Of a stretch of DNA of 64,000 bases, positions 7,734-16,703 are shown piece by piece. Source of the DNA: Pseudomonadota bacterium (lineage in GTDB: Bacteria; Pseudomonadota; Gammaproteobacteria; Xanthomonadales; Xanthomonadaceae); NCBI GenBank assembly GCA_018242445.1, contig JAFEBW010000039.1, positions 40,098 through 104,097 of the forward strand, read 5' to 3'. Numbering within the stretch: position 1 is the first letter of the stretch; every line of letters begins with the position of its first letter. Both the position numbers and the translations under genes were made by a program. The notes under the pieces were generated by a model. It saw only the letters and a program-made list of their open reading frames with translations, was not told the DNA's origin and ran no database searches.

Positions 7734-9770
7734 TCACTTGACGACGATCTCGCCCTGCGTGGCGGCCTTCAAGCGCGCCACCAGGGTGGGCCAATCCACC
7801 TTGCGCTCGAAGCCGATGACGCGGATGTTGGGCAAGCCCGAGCCTTCGACGATGGTATAGCCGGCACCGGCTGAACCCACTCCATCCACATGGCAGACAT
7901 TGTTGGCGAGACGGCAGGAAATGCCAAGCCGCGCATAACCGAAATCCTGGAACAGCTTCAGCGCCTGCGCCTGCAGGCTCGCGCCGATGCCCGCCCCGCC
8001 GACGTTGCTCAAATCCGCCACCGCGCGCTGGCTGATCCGGCGTTTGCCGGGCGCCTTGTCGTCGCTGTACAGGCGCGCATCGAAGGCGATCGGCGTCCAG
8101 TCGAGCAGGCGCAGGTCGCGGATGCTGCCATCCAGCCGCCCGGTGATCTGCCCGAAGCCGAACACCCCGGTCAGCGCCTTCAGATCCAGACCCTCGATGT
8201 CCACGTCGGCGCTCACGCCCGGGTCGACGCCGAACGGGCGATCCATCGACAAGCGGGTGACCGCGACCGAGCCATCGAACACCCGCGCCTGCAACGCGCC
8301 ATCGAAGACCAGCTGGTTGTCGGCGTAATGCGCCGAAGGCAGGCTGCCGTCCAGGGTGCCGCCGAAGGCCGGCCAGCCCATCACCCTGGCCAACTGCGCC
8401 ACCTGCAATTGCTGCAACGACAAGCCGAACACGAAACGCGCGCCGGTACTTGCATCGGGAGGCACGAGGTCGAAGCGATCCAGCCGCAGACTGCCGCCGA
8501 GCATCGGGATCGACGCCGGAGCCGACAGGGCGAGATGGCGGTCGTGGCTGCCCAGCTTGAACGCAGCCGGCCCCATCCCGATGCCGAACAAGCCCCCTTC
8601 CTTCCAGCGCAGCCCGCCTTCCTGCATGGCGGCGTCGGCCGTCCAGCGCACATCGCCGTCCACGCCGCGCAATGCGAAGCGCTGCTTGCCGTCGATGGCA
8701 TCGACCTGCTGCAAGGCCACGTCCACCGCATGCCAGCCGCTCGCGTCCATGCTCAGCGTGCCGCGCACGCTGCCGGCGAGTTTCAGCCCGGCCAGTCCGG
8801 CCGGATCGAGCCAGCCGCTCAGGTAGCGGTCGCGCGCCGTGGCCAGATCCTGACTTTGCAATTGCAATGCCAGCGCGCGCAGACCCGCCGTCGGCGACCA
8901 CCGCGCGTTGCCGGCGACGTTCAACACCGCCGCATCGTTCCAACCCAATGCGACGATGTTCCAATCGGATTGCCCCTCTTGCCGCGCACTCACGCTGGCG
9001 AGGATCGGGGTTTTGGGCAAGGCGGCATACAGGCCGCCGGCGAGCAATTGCCCCCCCATGATCGACGCCTCGATGGCGAGTTTGCGCGTCGACGCCTTCT
9101 GGCTGAAGTTCAGCTTCGCGTCCAGATCGATCCCATCGGTGGCGATGCCGCCGCTGGCGGTCTCCAAGGCCAAGCCGCGCACGCGCAGCGGGCCTTGCAC
9201 GCCCACGCCCGACGAAGCCGTCGCGCGCACGTCGAGTTGGCCGTCGAGGCTGCCCTTCTGCACATGCCCCGCGTTCCACGCGCTTGCGACATACACTTGC
9301 AGCCACGCGGCAGGCACCTGCTCGAACACCAGGCGGGTGATGGCGGGCGTGTTCGCATCCCGGCGCACGCCCACGGCGCTGGCGCCATTGGACAGGCGTG
9401 CCGAGGTCAATTTCGGTGAAAAAATCACGGCCAGACGCATCGGCTTGCCGCTGCCGGCGCGCACGTCGCCCGCGCAGGCCCAGCCATCGCGGGCATCGTA
9501 GGCGAGCGCACATTCCCAATGCAGCTTGCCGAATGCGTAGCCGAAGCCGGGCGCGGCGATGGCATCCACATCCACCTGCAACCTTCCGCCTGGAGCGGTC
9601 GCGCTTTCCTCCAGACGTGCACTGAACCCACGCGCGCTGGCGATGGGCGATTGCACCTGCTGCACGCGCAACTCGAGCACGCGCGCCCCCACCGGTGCCG
9701 AGGCGAGCATCGTCGCGGCGAGCAGAACCCACGCGAGCGTCTGGTTGCCAGTGGTGCGGGAGGACTTCAT
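7734..9770 (-). CDS. YdbH-like AsmA-type envelope lipid transport protein
   Basis: The 678-residue product has an N-terminal membrane anchor or signal (LAWVLLAATMLASAPVGA) and a long beta-strand-rich body of repeated short strands typical of AsmA/YdbH bridge proteins. The C-terminal block GYTIVEGSGLPNIRVIGFERKVD is characteristic of the YdbH family. In E. coli the YdbH, TamB and YhdP proteins act redundantly in carrying phospholipids between the inner and outer membranes. E. coli YdbH is longer (about 880 residues), so the groove here would be shorter. It precedes the YdbL-like lipoprotein gene on the same strand and is divergent from a response regulator 32 bases away. Confidence 0.75.
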   Translation of the reverse strand: MKSSRTTGNQTLAWVLLAATMLASAPVGARVLELRVQQVQSPIASARGFSARLEESATAPGGRLQVDVDAIAAPGFGYAFGKLHWECALAYDARDGWACAGDVRAGSGKPMRLAVIFSPKLTSARLSNGASAVGVRRDANTPAITRLVFEQVPAAWLQVYVASAWNAGHVQKGSLDGQLDVRATASSGVGVQGPLRVRGLALETASGGIATDGIDLDAKLNFSQKASTRKLAIEASIMGGQLLAGGLYAALPKTPILASVSARQEGQSDWNIVALGWNDAAVLNVAGNARWSPTAGLRALALQLQSQDLATARDRYLSGWLDPAGLAGLKLAGSVRGTLSMDASGWHAVDVALQQVDAIDGKQRFALRGVDGDVRWTADAAMQEGGLRWKEGGLFGIGMGPAAFKLGSHDRHLALSAPASIPMLGGSLRLDRFDLVPPDASTGARFVFGLSLQQLQVAQLARVMGWPAFGGTLDGSLPSAHYADNQLVFDGALQARVFDGSVAVTRLSMDRPFGVDPGVSADVDIEGLDLKALTGVFGFGQITGRLDGSIRDLRLLDWTPIAFDARLYSDDKAPGKRRISQRAVADLSNVGGAGIGASLQAQALKLFQDFGYARLGISCRLANNVCHVDGVGSAGAGYTIVEGSGLPNIRVIGFERKVDWPTLVARLKAATQGEIVVK

Positions 9771-9802
9771 GCTGGGTCAGTGTGCCATCCGGGCCTGTGC
9801 CG

Positions 9803-10489
9803 ATGAACCCCATCCACCTGTTGCTGGTCGAGGACGATGCGGTCAGCCGCGGCTTCCTCACGGCGGCCCTGCAAGCGATGCCGGCGACCGTCGTGGACGT
9901 GGCCAGCGACGGCGCGCAGGCGATCGCCCGGGCGCACGAGACGGCCCATGCCCTGTGGCTGCTGGACGCCCACCTGCCCGACACAACGGGAGAAGCCCTG
10001 CTCGCGGCATTGCAAGGCTTGCGCCCCGACATCCCGGCCGTGTGCCTGACCGCCGACCCCACCCCCGAACGCCGCGCCAGCCTGCGCAGCGCGGGCTTCG
10101 TCGAGGTGGCGACCAAGCCGCTGACCATCCCGGCCCTGCAGGCCACCGTGCGGCGCGTTCTGGGAGGCCCGCCGGACTCATCCGGCCTGCCGGTCTGGGA
10201 CGATGCGCAGGCCTTGCGAGCGTTGGGCGACAACGCCGCAGCGGTGGCGGCGATGCGGGAGTTGTTCATCAAGGAACTGCCCGCGCAGGTCGTGACGATC
10301 GTCAGCGCGATCGACGCCGACGACTACGCCTGCGCACGCGACAGCCTGCACCGGCTCAAGGCCTCCTGCGGCTTCGTCGGCTGCCCGCGCCTGCTCGCCG
10401 CCGCGCATGCGCTGGCGGATGCGATGGACGATCCGGCCGCTTTGCGCCGCTTCCGCGAACAAGCGGCGGTGGCGCAATCGCGCACCTGA
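9803..10489 (+). CDS. Response regulator with C-terminal Hpt domain
   Basis: A 228-residue two-domain signalling protein. Residues 1-118 form a receiver: acidic pair LLVEDDAVSRG, phospho-acceptor LLDAHLPD (Asp near residue 53), threonine in VCLTAD, and the conserved lysine in VATKPL. Residues ~130-225 form a histidine phosphotransfer domain with the site HRLKASCGFVG, the histidine lying near residue 182. There is no output domain, so it should pass phosphate within a relay rather than act on DNA. The start ATG at 9803 leaves only 32 bases to the divergent ydbH-like gene. The partner kinase is not in this window. Confidence 0.85.
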   Translation: MNPIHLLLVEDDAVSRGFLTAALQAMPATVVDVASDGAQAIARAHETAHALWLLDAHLPDTTGEALLAALQGLRPDIPAVCLTADPTPERRASLRSAGFVEVATKPLTIPALQATVRRVLGGPPDSSGLPVWDDAQALRALGDNAAAVAAMRELFIKELPAQVVTIVSAIDADDYACARDSLHRLKASCGFVGCPRLLAAAHALADAMDDPAALRRFREQAAVAQSRT

Positions 10490-10509
10490 TACGCAGCGCC
10501 TGTCGCCTT

Positions 10510-11250
10510 TCAGGTCGGCGAGGAATCCTCAGGGCGCAGCACATCGGCGAACTCCGCGAGCAGGCTCCACGAGCGCAAGCCGCGCGTTCCGAGGTGATGG
10601 GCGATCAGCGCGCGCAAGGCGAGCCGCTGCTCGCGCAGATGCGCATCGTTCGGCGGCGACTGTCCGTCCAATGCCAGCAACGCCGCGCCGCAGATGTCCT
10701 CACGCCGCATCTGCGCATCCTCGCGCACGCGCAGCGCCCCACGTTCCGGATCGATGCGGTAGCGCCCGTCCGGCTGCAGGACGCGGTCGTCGGCATCGTG
10801 CCGCAGGTCCGGCGCAAAGCCCAGATCGCGCAGCAAGTCGCGCTCGAAGCAGCGCAGCGTCCACGCCAGGCACGTCGTCTCGGCCAACTCGTCGAGTACC
10901 TGCGCCAGACGCAGGAACACCGCCGGCTGCGGGTCATGCCGCGGCAACAGGCGCAGCACCAGTTCGGCCAGATACAGGCCGGCCAGCAAACGCTCCCCGA
11001 CCAGCAGTGGCGCCTGCCCACCGGCTTCGGCATGCATCAATTGCGCCAGTTCCCCGCGCAGCACGGCATCCACGCGAATGCGCTGCAAGGGCTGCAAGGC
11101 CGCCCGCAAGGGCTGCTTGCGCGCACCCAGCACCCCGCGCGCCGCCAGCCCGACGCGACCGTGCTCGTGCGTGAGCACTTCCACCAGCAGACTGGTCTCG
11201 CGCCAGCGCGTGGCATGCAGGACGATAGCTGGCTGACTCAGCAGGCGCAT
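10510..11250 (-). CDS. recO: DNA repair protein RecO
   Basis: Encodes 246 residues matching RecO, which with RecR loads RecA on gapped DNA in the RecF pathway. The N-terminal OB-fold is visible (AIVLHATRWRETSLLVEVLTHEHGRVGLAARGV), followed by the helical domain with LLVGERLLAGLYLAELVLRLL. The zinc-binding cysteines seen in some RecO proteins are largely absent, as is common in gammaproteobacteria. It is the last gene of the lepA-lepB-DUF4845-rnc-era-recO series and is separated from era by a 100-base gap holding heptamer arrays. The gene converges with the response regulator. Confidence 0.93.
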   Translation of the reverse strand: MRLLSQPAIVLHATRWRETSLLVEVLTHEHGRVGLAARGVLGARKQPLRAALQPLQRIRVDAVLRGELAQLMHAEAGGQAPLLVGERLLAGLYLAELVLRLLPRHDPQPAVFLRLAQVLDELAETTCLAWTLRCFERDLLRDLGFAPDLRHDADDRVLQPDGRYRIDPERGALRVREDAQMRREDICGAALLALDGQSPPNDAHLREQRLALRALIAHHLGTRGLRSWSLLAEFADVLRPEDSSPT

Positions 11251-11347
11251 GGGAAGCGGGGAATGGGGCTGGGGGATGGGAAAGCCATGTAATGCAGAAT
11301 CATCGCGCTTTTGCTTTGCTATTCCCTATTCCCTATTCCCTATTCCC
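11251..11347. repeat. Inverted pair of heptamer arrays between era and recO
   Basis: Immediately upstream of the recO ATG is a degenerate G-rich array (11251-11280, units like GGGAATG/GGGGATG). About 40 bases further lies a clean four-unit array of CTATTCC/C (11320-11347). The two are in opposite orientation and could pair into a long imperfect hairpin in the era-recO message. Confidence 0.75.
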
Positions 11348-11349
11348 AT

Positions 11350-12243
11350 CTACTCATACCCGAACTGCCGCAGCGCCGCCGCGTCGTCGGCCCAGCCTTC
11401 GCGCACGCGGCACCAGGTTTCGAGGAACACCTTGCGGTCGAACAAACGTTCCATGTTCGTGCGCGCCGCGCTGGCGATCGCCTTGATGCCCTCGCCGCCC
11501 TTGCCGACCACGATGGCCTTCTGCCCTTCGCGTTCGACCCAGATGGTCGCGGCGATGCGGAACAGCGCGCCGTCTTCCTCGAAACGGTCGATGGCGACGG
11601 TGGCCGAATACGGCACTTCCTCGCCCAGGCGCAACAGCAATTGCTCGCGCAGCAATTCGGCGGCGAGAAAACGCTGGCTGCGGTCGGTGATCTCGTCCTG
11701 CGCGTACGGCGGCGGTGCTTCCGGCAACAAGCCCAGCACATCGGCCACCAGCGCTTCCAGCCCTTTGCGCTTGAGCGCCGACAGCGGATGCACGGCGACG
11801 AAATCCGTGCCTTGCGCATGCTGGGCGATGTAAGGCAGCAACGCGGACTTGTCCTTGATGCGATCGATCTTGTTGATCGCCAGCACGGTGGGCACCTTGG
11901 CCGCCGCGAGGGCCGCCAGCGCCAGATCGTCCTCGTCCATCCAGCGGCCCGCCTCGACCACCAGCAACGCGGCATCCACACCGGCCAATGCACCGCGTGC
12001 GGCACGGTTCATGTAGCGATTGAGCGCGCGCTTCTCGGCGCGATGGATGCCCGGCGTATCCACCAGCAGCAACTGGCCCGCAGGAAAACTGGCGATCCCG
12101 AGCAGGCGGTGGCGGGTGGTCTGCGCCTTCGGCGAGACGATGCTCACGCGCGCGCCGACGAGGGCATTGACGAGGGTGGACTTGCCGACGTTGGGCCGCC
12201 CGATCACCGCCACCGTGCCGGCGCGAAAGGGACGCTCAGCCAC
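11350..12243 (-). CDS. era: GTPase Era
   Basis: Encodes a 297-residue essential GTPase that binds the 3' end of 16S rRNA during 30S maturation. G1 is GRPNVGKST near the N-terminus, G3 DTPGI, and G4 NKID; the C-terminal KH domain is marked by [17 protein letters not shown]. The start is the GTG at 12243, which overlaps the end of rnc by eight bases and gives the normal N-terminus [15 protein letters not shown]; the longer open frame upstream is only rnc read out of frame. Overlap with rnc implies translational coupling. Confidence 0.95.
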   Translation of the reverse strand: MAERPFRAGTVAVIGRPNVGKSTLVNALVGARVSIVSPKAQTTRHRLLGIASFPAGQLLLVDTPGIHRAEKRALNRYMNRAARGALAGVDAALLVVEAGRWMDEDDLALAALAAAKVPTVLAINKIDRIKDKSALLPYIAQHAQGTDFVAVHPLSALKRKGLEALVADVLGLLPEAPPPYAQDEITDRSQRFLAAELLREQLLLRLGEEVPYSATVAIDRFEEDGALFRIAATIWVEREGQKAIVVGKGGEGIKAIASAARTNMERLFDRKVFLETWCRVREGWADDAAALRQFGYE

Positions 12244-12919
12244 GCTGCGACTCCAGCATGCGCAGCAATTCGGCGGCGGCCTGCTGCTCGGCGGCGCGGC
12301 GCGAGTGCCCGGCACCTTCGGCGTGCAGCGGCGGCTCGGCGATGCGGCAGTCCACGCGGAAGCTGCGATCGTGTTCGTCGCCCGTGGCATCGATCAAGGT
12401 GTATTCCGGAAGCGGCGTCTGCCGCGCCTGCAACCATTCCTGCAGGCGGGTCTTGGCGTCCTTGGCGACCTTGCCGGCCGGCTGCGCTTCCAGCCCCGGC
12501 GCAAACCAAGGCAAAACCACCTGCCGGCACGTTTCGAACCCCGCATCGAGGTAGATCGCCGCGACCAAGGCCTCGAAGGCGTCGGCGAGGATCGAATCGC
12601 GGCGCTGGCCGCCACTCTTGAGTTCGCCGGGGCCGAGTGAGAGTTTTTCGCCCAAGCGCAGTGTCCGCGCCAATTCCGCCAGCGACGACTCGCGCACCAA
12701 CTCGGCCCGTGCCCGTGTGAGCGCACCTTCGTCCGCCTTCGGCCAGCGCGCGTACAGCGCATCGGCGACGATCAGGTTGACCAGCGCATCGCCGAGGAAC
12801 TCCAGCCGCTCGTTGTTGCGCGCGCCGGCGCTGCGATGGGTCAGGGCCTGCTGGAGCAGGCCCCGATCGGAGAACGCATGCGCAGCGAACTCATCCGCCA
12901 CCGGGAAGCGGCTTGGCAT
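12236..12919 (-). CDS. rnc: Ribonuclease III
   Basis: Encodes about 227 residues. The nuclease domain carries the family signature [21 protein letters not shown] and the second acidic site [16 protein letters not shown]; the C-terminal double-stranded RNA-binding domain spans the last ~70 residues ([10 protein letters not shown] to AAAELLRML). It processes rRNA and structured mRNA. The ATG at 12919 overlaps the upstream DUF4845 gene by 29 bases; an alternative GTG at 12901 would overlap by 11. Neither has a strong ribosome-binding site, so the start is uncertain by six residues. Confidence 0.95.
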   Translation of the reverse strand: MPSRFPVADEFAAHAFSDRGLLQQALTHRSAGARNNERLEFLGDALVNLIVADALYARWPKADEGALTRARAELVRESSLAELARTLRLGEKLSLGPGELKSGGQRRDSILADAFEALVAAIYLDAGFETCRQVVLPWFAPGLEAQPAGKVAKDAKTRLQEWLQARQTPLPEYTLIDATGDEHDRSFRVDCRIAEPPLHAEGAGHSRRAAEQQAAAELLRMLESQRG

Positions 12920-13307
12920 CCGGAGTGCCGCCAGCCGTATGCTGGAAATGCGCGACCAGGGAAATGTTGTAGAACAACGCGCCTCTGGCATCGTAATCCA
13001 CGCTGAGCGTCGTGCCCTGCGATGTGCGCTTGATGACCACCCCACCCGGCTCCGTCTTGACCATGGGATCGATGGAATTGACATAGCTCGTCTCGAAATG
13101 CCGCGAGATCATGTCGCGAAGCTTGGTCTCGTCCGCACTGCTGAAGGCGGGATCCGCAGCGGTTTCGTCGAGCGCCTTTCGCACCGACGAATACTCGCTG
13201 TACATCGGGATCAGCCGCATCGCCATGTAGGCGAAAAAGCCCACCACGCACATCACGATGACGAACCCGATCAACGTGATGCCTCGTTGCCCCTGCCGTG
13301 TAAGCAT
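12891..13307 (-). CDS. DUF4845 family membrane protein
   Basis: A 138-residue protein with one N-terminal membrane segment ([22 protein letters not shown], about residues 9-30) and a periplasmic domain. The start [12 protein letters not shown] looks like a type IV pilin-like leader (Gly before a hydrophobic helix), but the following ...[15 protein letters not shown] block is the DUF4845 pattern regularly found between lepB and rnc in Xanthomonadales and Pseudomonas. Function is unknown. It sits 29 bases after lepB and overlaps rnc, so it belongs to that operon. Confidence 0.8.
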   Translation of the reverse strand: MLTRQGQRGITLIGFVIVMCVVGFFAYMAMRLIPMYSEYSSVRKALDETAADPAFSSADETKLRDMISRHFETSYVNSIDPMVKTEPGGVVIKRTSQGTTLSVDYDARGALFYNISLVAHFQHTAGGTPDAKPLPGGG

Positions 13308-13336
13308 TGCGCATCTCCCCTAGTCTGAGTGGACGG

Positions 13337-14377
13337 TCAGCGGATGATAGTACCAATCCGCGAGCCGTCCATCTTTTTCGCGCCGAAATCGATGTTCAGC
13401 CAGACCAGTTCGGCCTTGCCGACGATATTGGCCTCCGGCAGGGTGTGGTGCTCCCAGAAGCGGCTGTCCTCGCTGTTGTCGCGGTTGTCGCCCATCATGA
13501 AATACTCGCCGGGCGGCACCACCCACGTACCGTTGGCGCGTGGATCCTGAGCCATCTCGGGGATGTCTTTCTGCAGGATCGTGTGGCTGTGCCCCGGCAG
13601 ATCTTCGCGCACGACCGATGCCCCGGTCATGTCGGCGCCGCTGCCCTGGCCGACGTAGGGGCCGATTTTTTCCGACGGAACCGGCTGGCCATTCACGGTC
13701 AATTGGTAATTGTTGTAGCTGATGGTGTCGCCCGGCAGGCCGACCACGCGCTTGATCCACACCTGGTCGGGCGCGATCGGCGGATGGAACACGATCACGT
13801 CGCCGCGCTGCGGTTCACCCACCTTGAAGAACTTGGTATCCAGCACCGGCAGGCGCAGGCCGTAAGCGTACTTGTTGACGAGGATGAAATCACCGATCAG
13901 CAGGTTGGGCATCATCGATTCGGACGGGATGCGGTAGGGCTCGGCCACGAACGAACGCAGCAGCAGGATGACGAGAATCACCGGGAAGAATGAGCGCGAG
14001 TACTCCACTACCAGCGGCTCGCGGGTGCGCGCGCCGGCATCGCGCAGGTTGGCCTGCAGGCCATCGCCCTCGGCTTGCACATCCAGCTCGGGCATCTCGC
14101 GCGCCAGCAGCGCTTGAATGCGTTCGACATCCTCCTTGCCGGAGACGCCGATGCCGATGCCGGCTTCGTTGCGCCCGACTTCCGCCTCGGCAACGCGCGC
14201 CTTGGCCAAGGCCATGCGGATGCGCGTCGCCGCCGCTTCGGTGGCCTCGTCGATAGCCGCCTGTTCTTCTGCCATGACCTTGCGGCGCGCGGGAGCGAAG
14301 ACGATGGCATCCAGCAGCCAGATCAGGCCGGTCAGTGCGGTCAGCACCGTGAACAGCAGGGTGAGGTCGTATCTCAT
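13337..14377 (-). CDS. lepB: Signal peptidase I
   Basis: A 346-residue inner-membrane peptidase that removes signal peptides from exported proteins. There are two N-terminal membrane segments: LTLLFTVLTALTGLIWLLDAIVF (about 5-27) and FFPVILVILLLRSFV (about 130-144). The catalytic serine lies in PSESMMPNLLIGDFILVNKY and the general-base lysine in WIKRVVGLPGD; GDNRDNSEDSRFWEH completes box E. The cytoplasmic loop between the two membrane segments (about residues 30-128) is long and rich in Ala, Glu and Arg, which makes the protein longer than many homologues. It lies between lepA and the DUF4845 gene. Confidence 0.96.
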   Translation of the reverse strand: MRYDLTLLFTVLTALTGLIWLLDAIVFAPARRKVMAEEQAAIDEATEAAATRIRMALAKARVAEAEVGRNEAGIGIGVSGKEDVERIQALLAREMPELDVQAEGDGLQANLRDAGARTREPLVVEYSRSFFPVILVILLLRSFVAEPYRIPSESMMPNLLIGDFILVNKYAYGLRLPVLDTKFFKVGEPQRGDVIVFHPPIAPDQVWIKRVVGLPGDTISYNNYQLTVNGQPVPSEKIGPYVGQGSGADMTGASVVREDLPGHSHTILQKDIPEMAQDPRANGTWVVPPGEYFMMGDNRDNSEDSRFWEHHTLPEANIVGKAELVWLNIDFGAKKMDGSRIGTIIR

Positions 14378-14510
14378 GGGTTGAGCGTGTCCTCAAGTTA
14401 TCCAGCTATCCCGGATGGAAGCAGCCGCACTGACTCCGCAAGCCTGCGCTCAGCATCGCTTGCAACACCCGAATCGCGCCTGTGCGGATGGTCATGGGTG
14501 GCGTTCGCGT

Positions 14511-16307
14511 TCAGCCGCCGCCATCGGCCTGCAGCACCGCGAGGAAAGCTTCCTGCGGTATCTCGACCTTGCCGACCTGCTTCATCCGCTTCTTGCCGGC
14601 CTTCTGTTTTTCCAGCAGCTTCTTCTTGCGCGTGGCGTCGCCGCCGTAGCACTTGGCCAGCACGTTCTTTCGCAGCGCCTTCACCGTGGTGCGGGCGATG
14701 ATGTTGGCGCCGATCGCGGCCTGCACGGCGACATCGAACATCTGCCGCGGAATGAGTTCCTTCATTTTCTCGGTGATCTCGCGGCCGCGCCGATCAGCAT
14801 GGCTGCGATGCACGATCAGGCTCATCGCATCCACGCGGTCGCCGTTGATCAGCACATCGACGCGCACGAAGGGCCCGGGCTCGAAGCGCACGAAATGGTA
14901 GTCGAGCGAGGCGTAGCCGCGGCTGCACGATTTCAGGCGGTCGAAGAAATCCAGCACCACCTCGGCCATCGGCAGCTCGTAGCTGATCTGCACTTGCTCG
15001 CCCAGGTACAGGATGCCCTGCTGCACGCCGCGCTTTTCCTCGCACAGCTTGATGACGTTGCCGACGTGCTCGGGCGGGGTGAGGATGGTGGCGAGGATGA
15101 TCGGCTCGCGGATTTCCTCGATCTGGTTGACCGGCGGCAGCTTGGCCGGGTTGTCGAGGGTGACCACGCTGCCGTCGGTGCGCAGCACCTCGTACACCAC
15201 CGTCGGCGCGGTGGTGACGAGGTCGAGGTCGTATTCGCGTTCCAGGCGCTCCTGCACGATCTCCATGTGCAGCATGCCGAGGAAGCCGCAGCGGAAACCG
15301 AACCCCATCGCCTCGGAACTTTCCGGCTCGAAACGCAGCGCGGCATCGTTCAGGCGCAGCTTTTCCAGCGCCTCGCGCAGCGCCGGGTAGTCGTCGGTGA
15401 CCACCGGAAACAAACCGGCGAACACGCGCGGCTTCATTTCCTGAAAGCCCGGCAGCGGGTGCTCGGCCGGCAGTTGCGCCGAGGTCAGCGTGTCGCCCAC
15501 CGGCGCGCCGTGCACGTCCTTGATGCTGGCGGTGACCCAGCCCACTTCGCCCGCGCCGAGCCTATCCAGCGGCTTGCGCTTGGGGGTGAACACGCCCACG
15601 CCATCCACCAGATGGGTGCGTCCGGTGGACATCACGAGGATCTTGTCGCCGGGCTTGATCTCGCCCTGCATGATGCGCACCAGCGAGACCACGCCGAGGT
15701 AGTTGTCGAACCACGAATCGATGATCAGCGCCTGCAGGCGCTCGGTGTCGCGCGGCTTGGGCGGCGGGATGCGCGCAACGATGGCTTCCAGCACCTCGGT
15801 CACGTTCAAGCCGGTCTTGGCGCTGATCGGCACGGCATCGTCGGCGTGGATGCCGATCACCGCTTCGATCTCGCCCTTGACCTTGTCGATGTCGGCGGTC
15901 GGCAGGTCGATCTTGTTGATCACCGGCACCACCTCCAGGCCCATCTCGACCGCCGTGTAGCAGTTGGCGACCGACTGCGCTTCCACGCCCTGCGCCGCAT
16001 CCACCACCAGCAGCGCGCCCTCGCAGGCGGCCAGCGAGCGGCTCACCTCGTAGGAAAAATCGACGTGGCCGGGGGTGTCGATGAAATTGAGCTGGTAGGT
16101 GTTGCCGTCGCGCGCGGTGTACGGCAGCGACACCGACTGCGCCTTGATGGTGATGCCGCGTTCGCGCTCGATCGGGTTGGAGTCGAGCACCTGCGCTTCC
16201 ATCTCGCGCGCCTCCAGCCCGCCGCACAACTGGATGATGCGGTCGGCGAGCGTGGATTTGCCGTGATCGATGTGGGCGATGATCGAGAAGTTGCGAATGT
16301 GCTGCAT
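14511..16307 (-). CDS. lepA: Elongation factor 4 (LepA)
   Basis: Encodes 598 residues of the ribosome back-translocation/biogenesis GTPase. G1 [10 protein letters not shown]3 DTPGHVDF and G4 NKID are in place, and the LepA-specific C-terminal end ([33 protein letters not shown]) is intact. The start MQHIRNFSI at 16307 matches the family; an in-frame ATG 19 codons upstream gives an unlikely extension. It is first of the lepA-lepB series and has a 396-base upstream gap after htrA. Confidence 0.97.
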   Translation of the reverse strand: MQHIRNFSIIAHIDHGKSTLADRIIQLCGGLEAREMEAQVLDSNPIERERGITIKAQSVSLPYTARDGNTYQLNFIDTPGHVDFSYEVSRSLAACEGALLVVDAAQGVEAQSVANCYTAVEMGLEVVPVINKIDLPTADIDKVKGEIEAVIGIHADDAVPISAKTGLNVTEVLEAIVARIPPPKPRDTERLQALIIDSWFDNYLGVVSLVRIMQGEIKPGDKILVMSTGRTHLVDGVGVFTPKRKPLDRLGAGEVGWVTASIKDVHGAPVGDTLTSAQLPAEHPLPGFQEMKPRVFAGLFPVVTDDYPALREALEKLRLNDAALRFEPESSEAMGFGFRCGFLGMLHMEIVQERLEREYDLDLVTTAPTVVYEVLRTDGSVVTLDNPAKLPPVNQIEEIREPIILATILTPPEHVGNVIKLCEEKRGVQQGILYLGEQVQISYELPMAEVVLDFFDRLKSCSRGYASLDYHFVRFEPGPFVRVDVLINGDRVDAMSLIVHRSHADRRGREITEKMKELIPRQMFDVAVQAAIGANIIARTTVKALRKNVLAKCYGGDATRKKKLLEKQKAGKKRMKQVGKVEIPQEAFLAVLQADGGG

Positions 16308-16625
16308 CGGGGGCGGACTGGGTCGGTCGAGGACGCACGCGATCCGCAGCGAACCGATGGGCACGCCTGCGACCGGTGAACTGCGCGAATTGACCGCTGA
16401 TTATCGCATAGCGGAAAGCAGGAAGCGGAGTTCCGAATCCCAAGTCCGCCCATCATCGCAAAGGGCGGAAAGCGCATTCGTCCGCGAAAAACACAAAGGA
16501 TGCGAATAAATCGATGGCACCGTTGACTAGGCTGCCCCCTTTTTAGTTTTTTGCGTTCCTTGCGGACTGAAGCTTTTTGATTCCTGAGTCCCGATCACCA
16601 CCGCGAACGGCAGCCCCCATCCCAA

Positions 16626-16649
16626 CCTTCCCCCGCAAGCGGGGGAAGG
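16626..16649. repeat. CCTTCCCCCGC palindrome
   Basis: Perfect 11-base-pair inverted repeat with a two-base loop (CCTTCCCCCGC AA GCGGGGGAAGG). It belongs to the same CCTCTCCC-GCAAG family seen near 26.6, 26.8, 33.2, 44.1 and 54.0 kb. Confidence 0.8.
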
Positions 16650-16673
16650 AGCGAAGCGCCGACCCGCCTTGCC

Positions 16674-16701
16674 CGAGTCCCGAGTCCCGAGTCCCGAGTC
16701 C
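16674..16701. repeat. CGAGTCC heptamer array
   Basis: Four exact tandem copies of the heptamer CGAGTCC, ending two bases before the htrA stop codon. Related heptamer arrays occur between era and recO and between pilU and pilT. Confidence 0.9.
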
Positions 16702-16703
16702 AA

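Larger units (their letters stand above)
16308..16703. other. 396-base gap between htrA and lepA
   Basis: No gene is seen. The gap holds, from left to right: the presumed lepA leader; an A/T-richer stretch (16490-16580, including CTTTTTAGTTTTTTGCG); the perfect palindrome at 16626-16649; and a four-unit CGAGTCC array at 16674-16701 that abuts the htrA stop codon. Base composition in the middle is clearly lower in GC than the flanking genes. A lepA promoter must lie here, but no convincing boxes were found. Confidence 0.6.

Noticed and set aside
12891..13307. DUF4845 protein as a type IV pilin
   Set aside because: The leader resembles a prepilin site, but the position between lepB and rnc and the rest of the protein match DUF4845.
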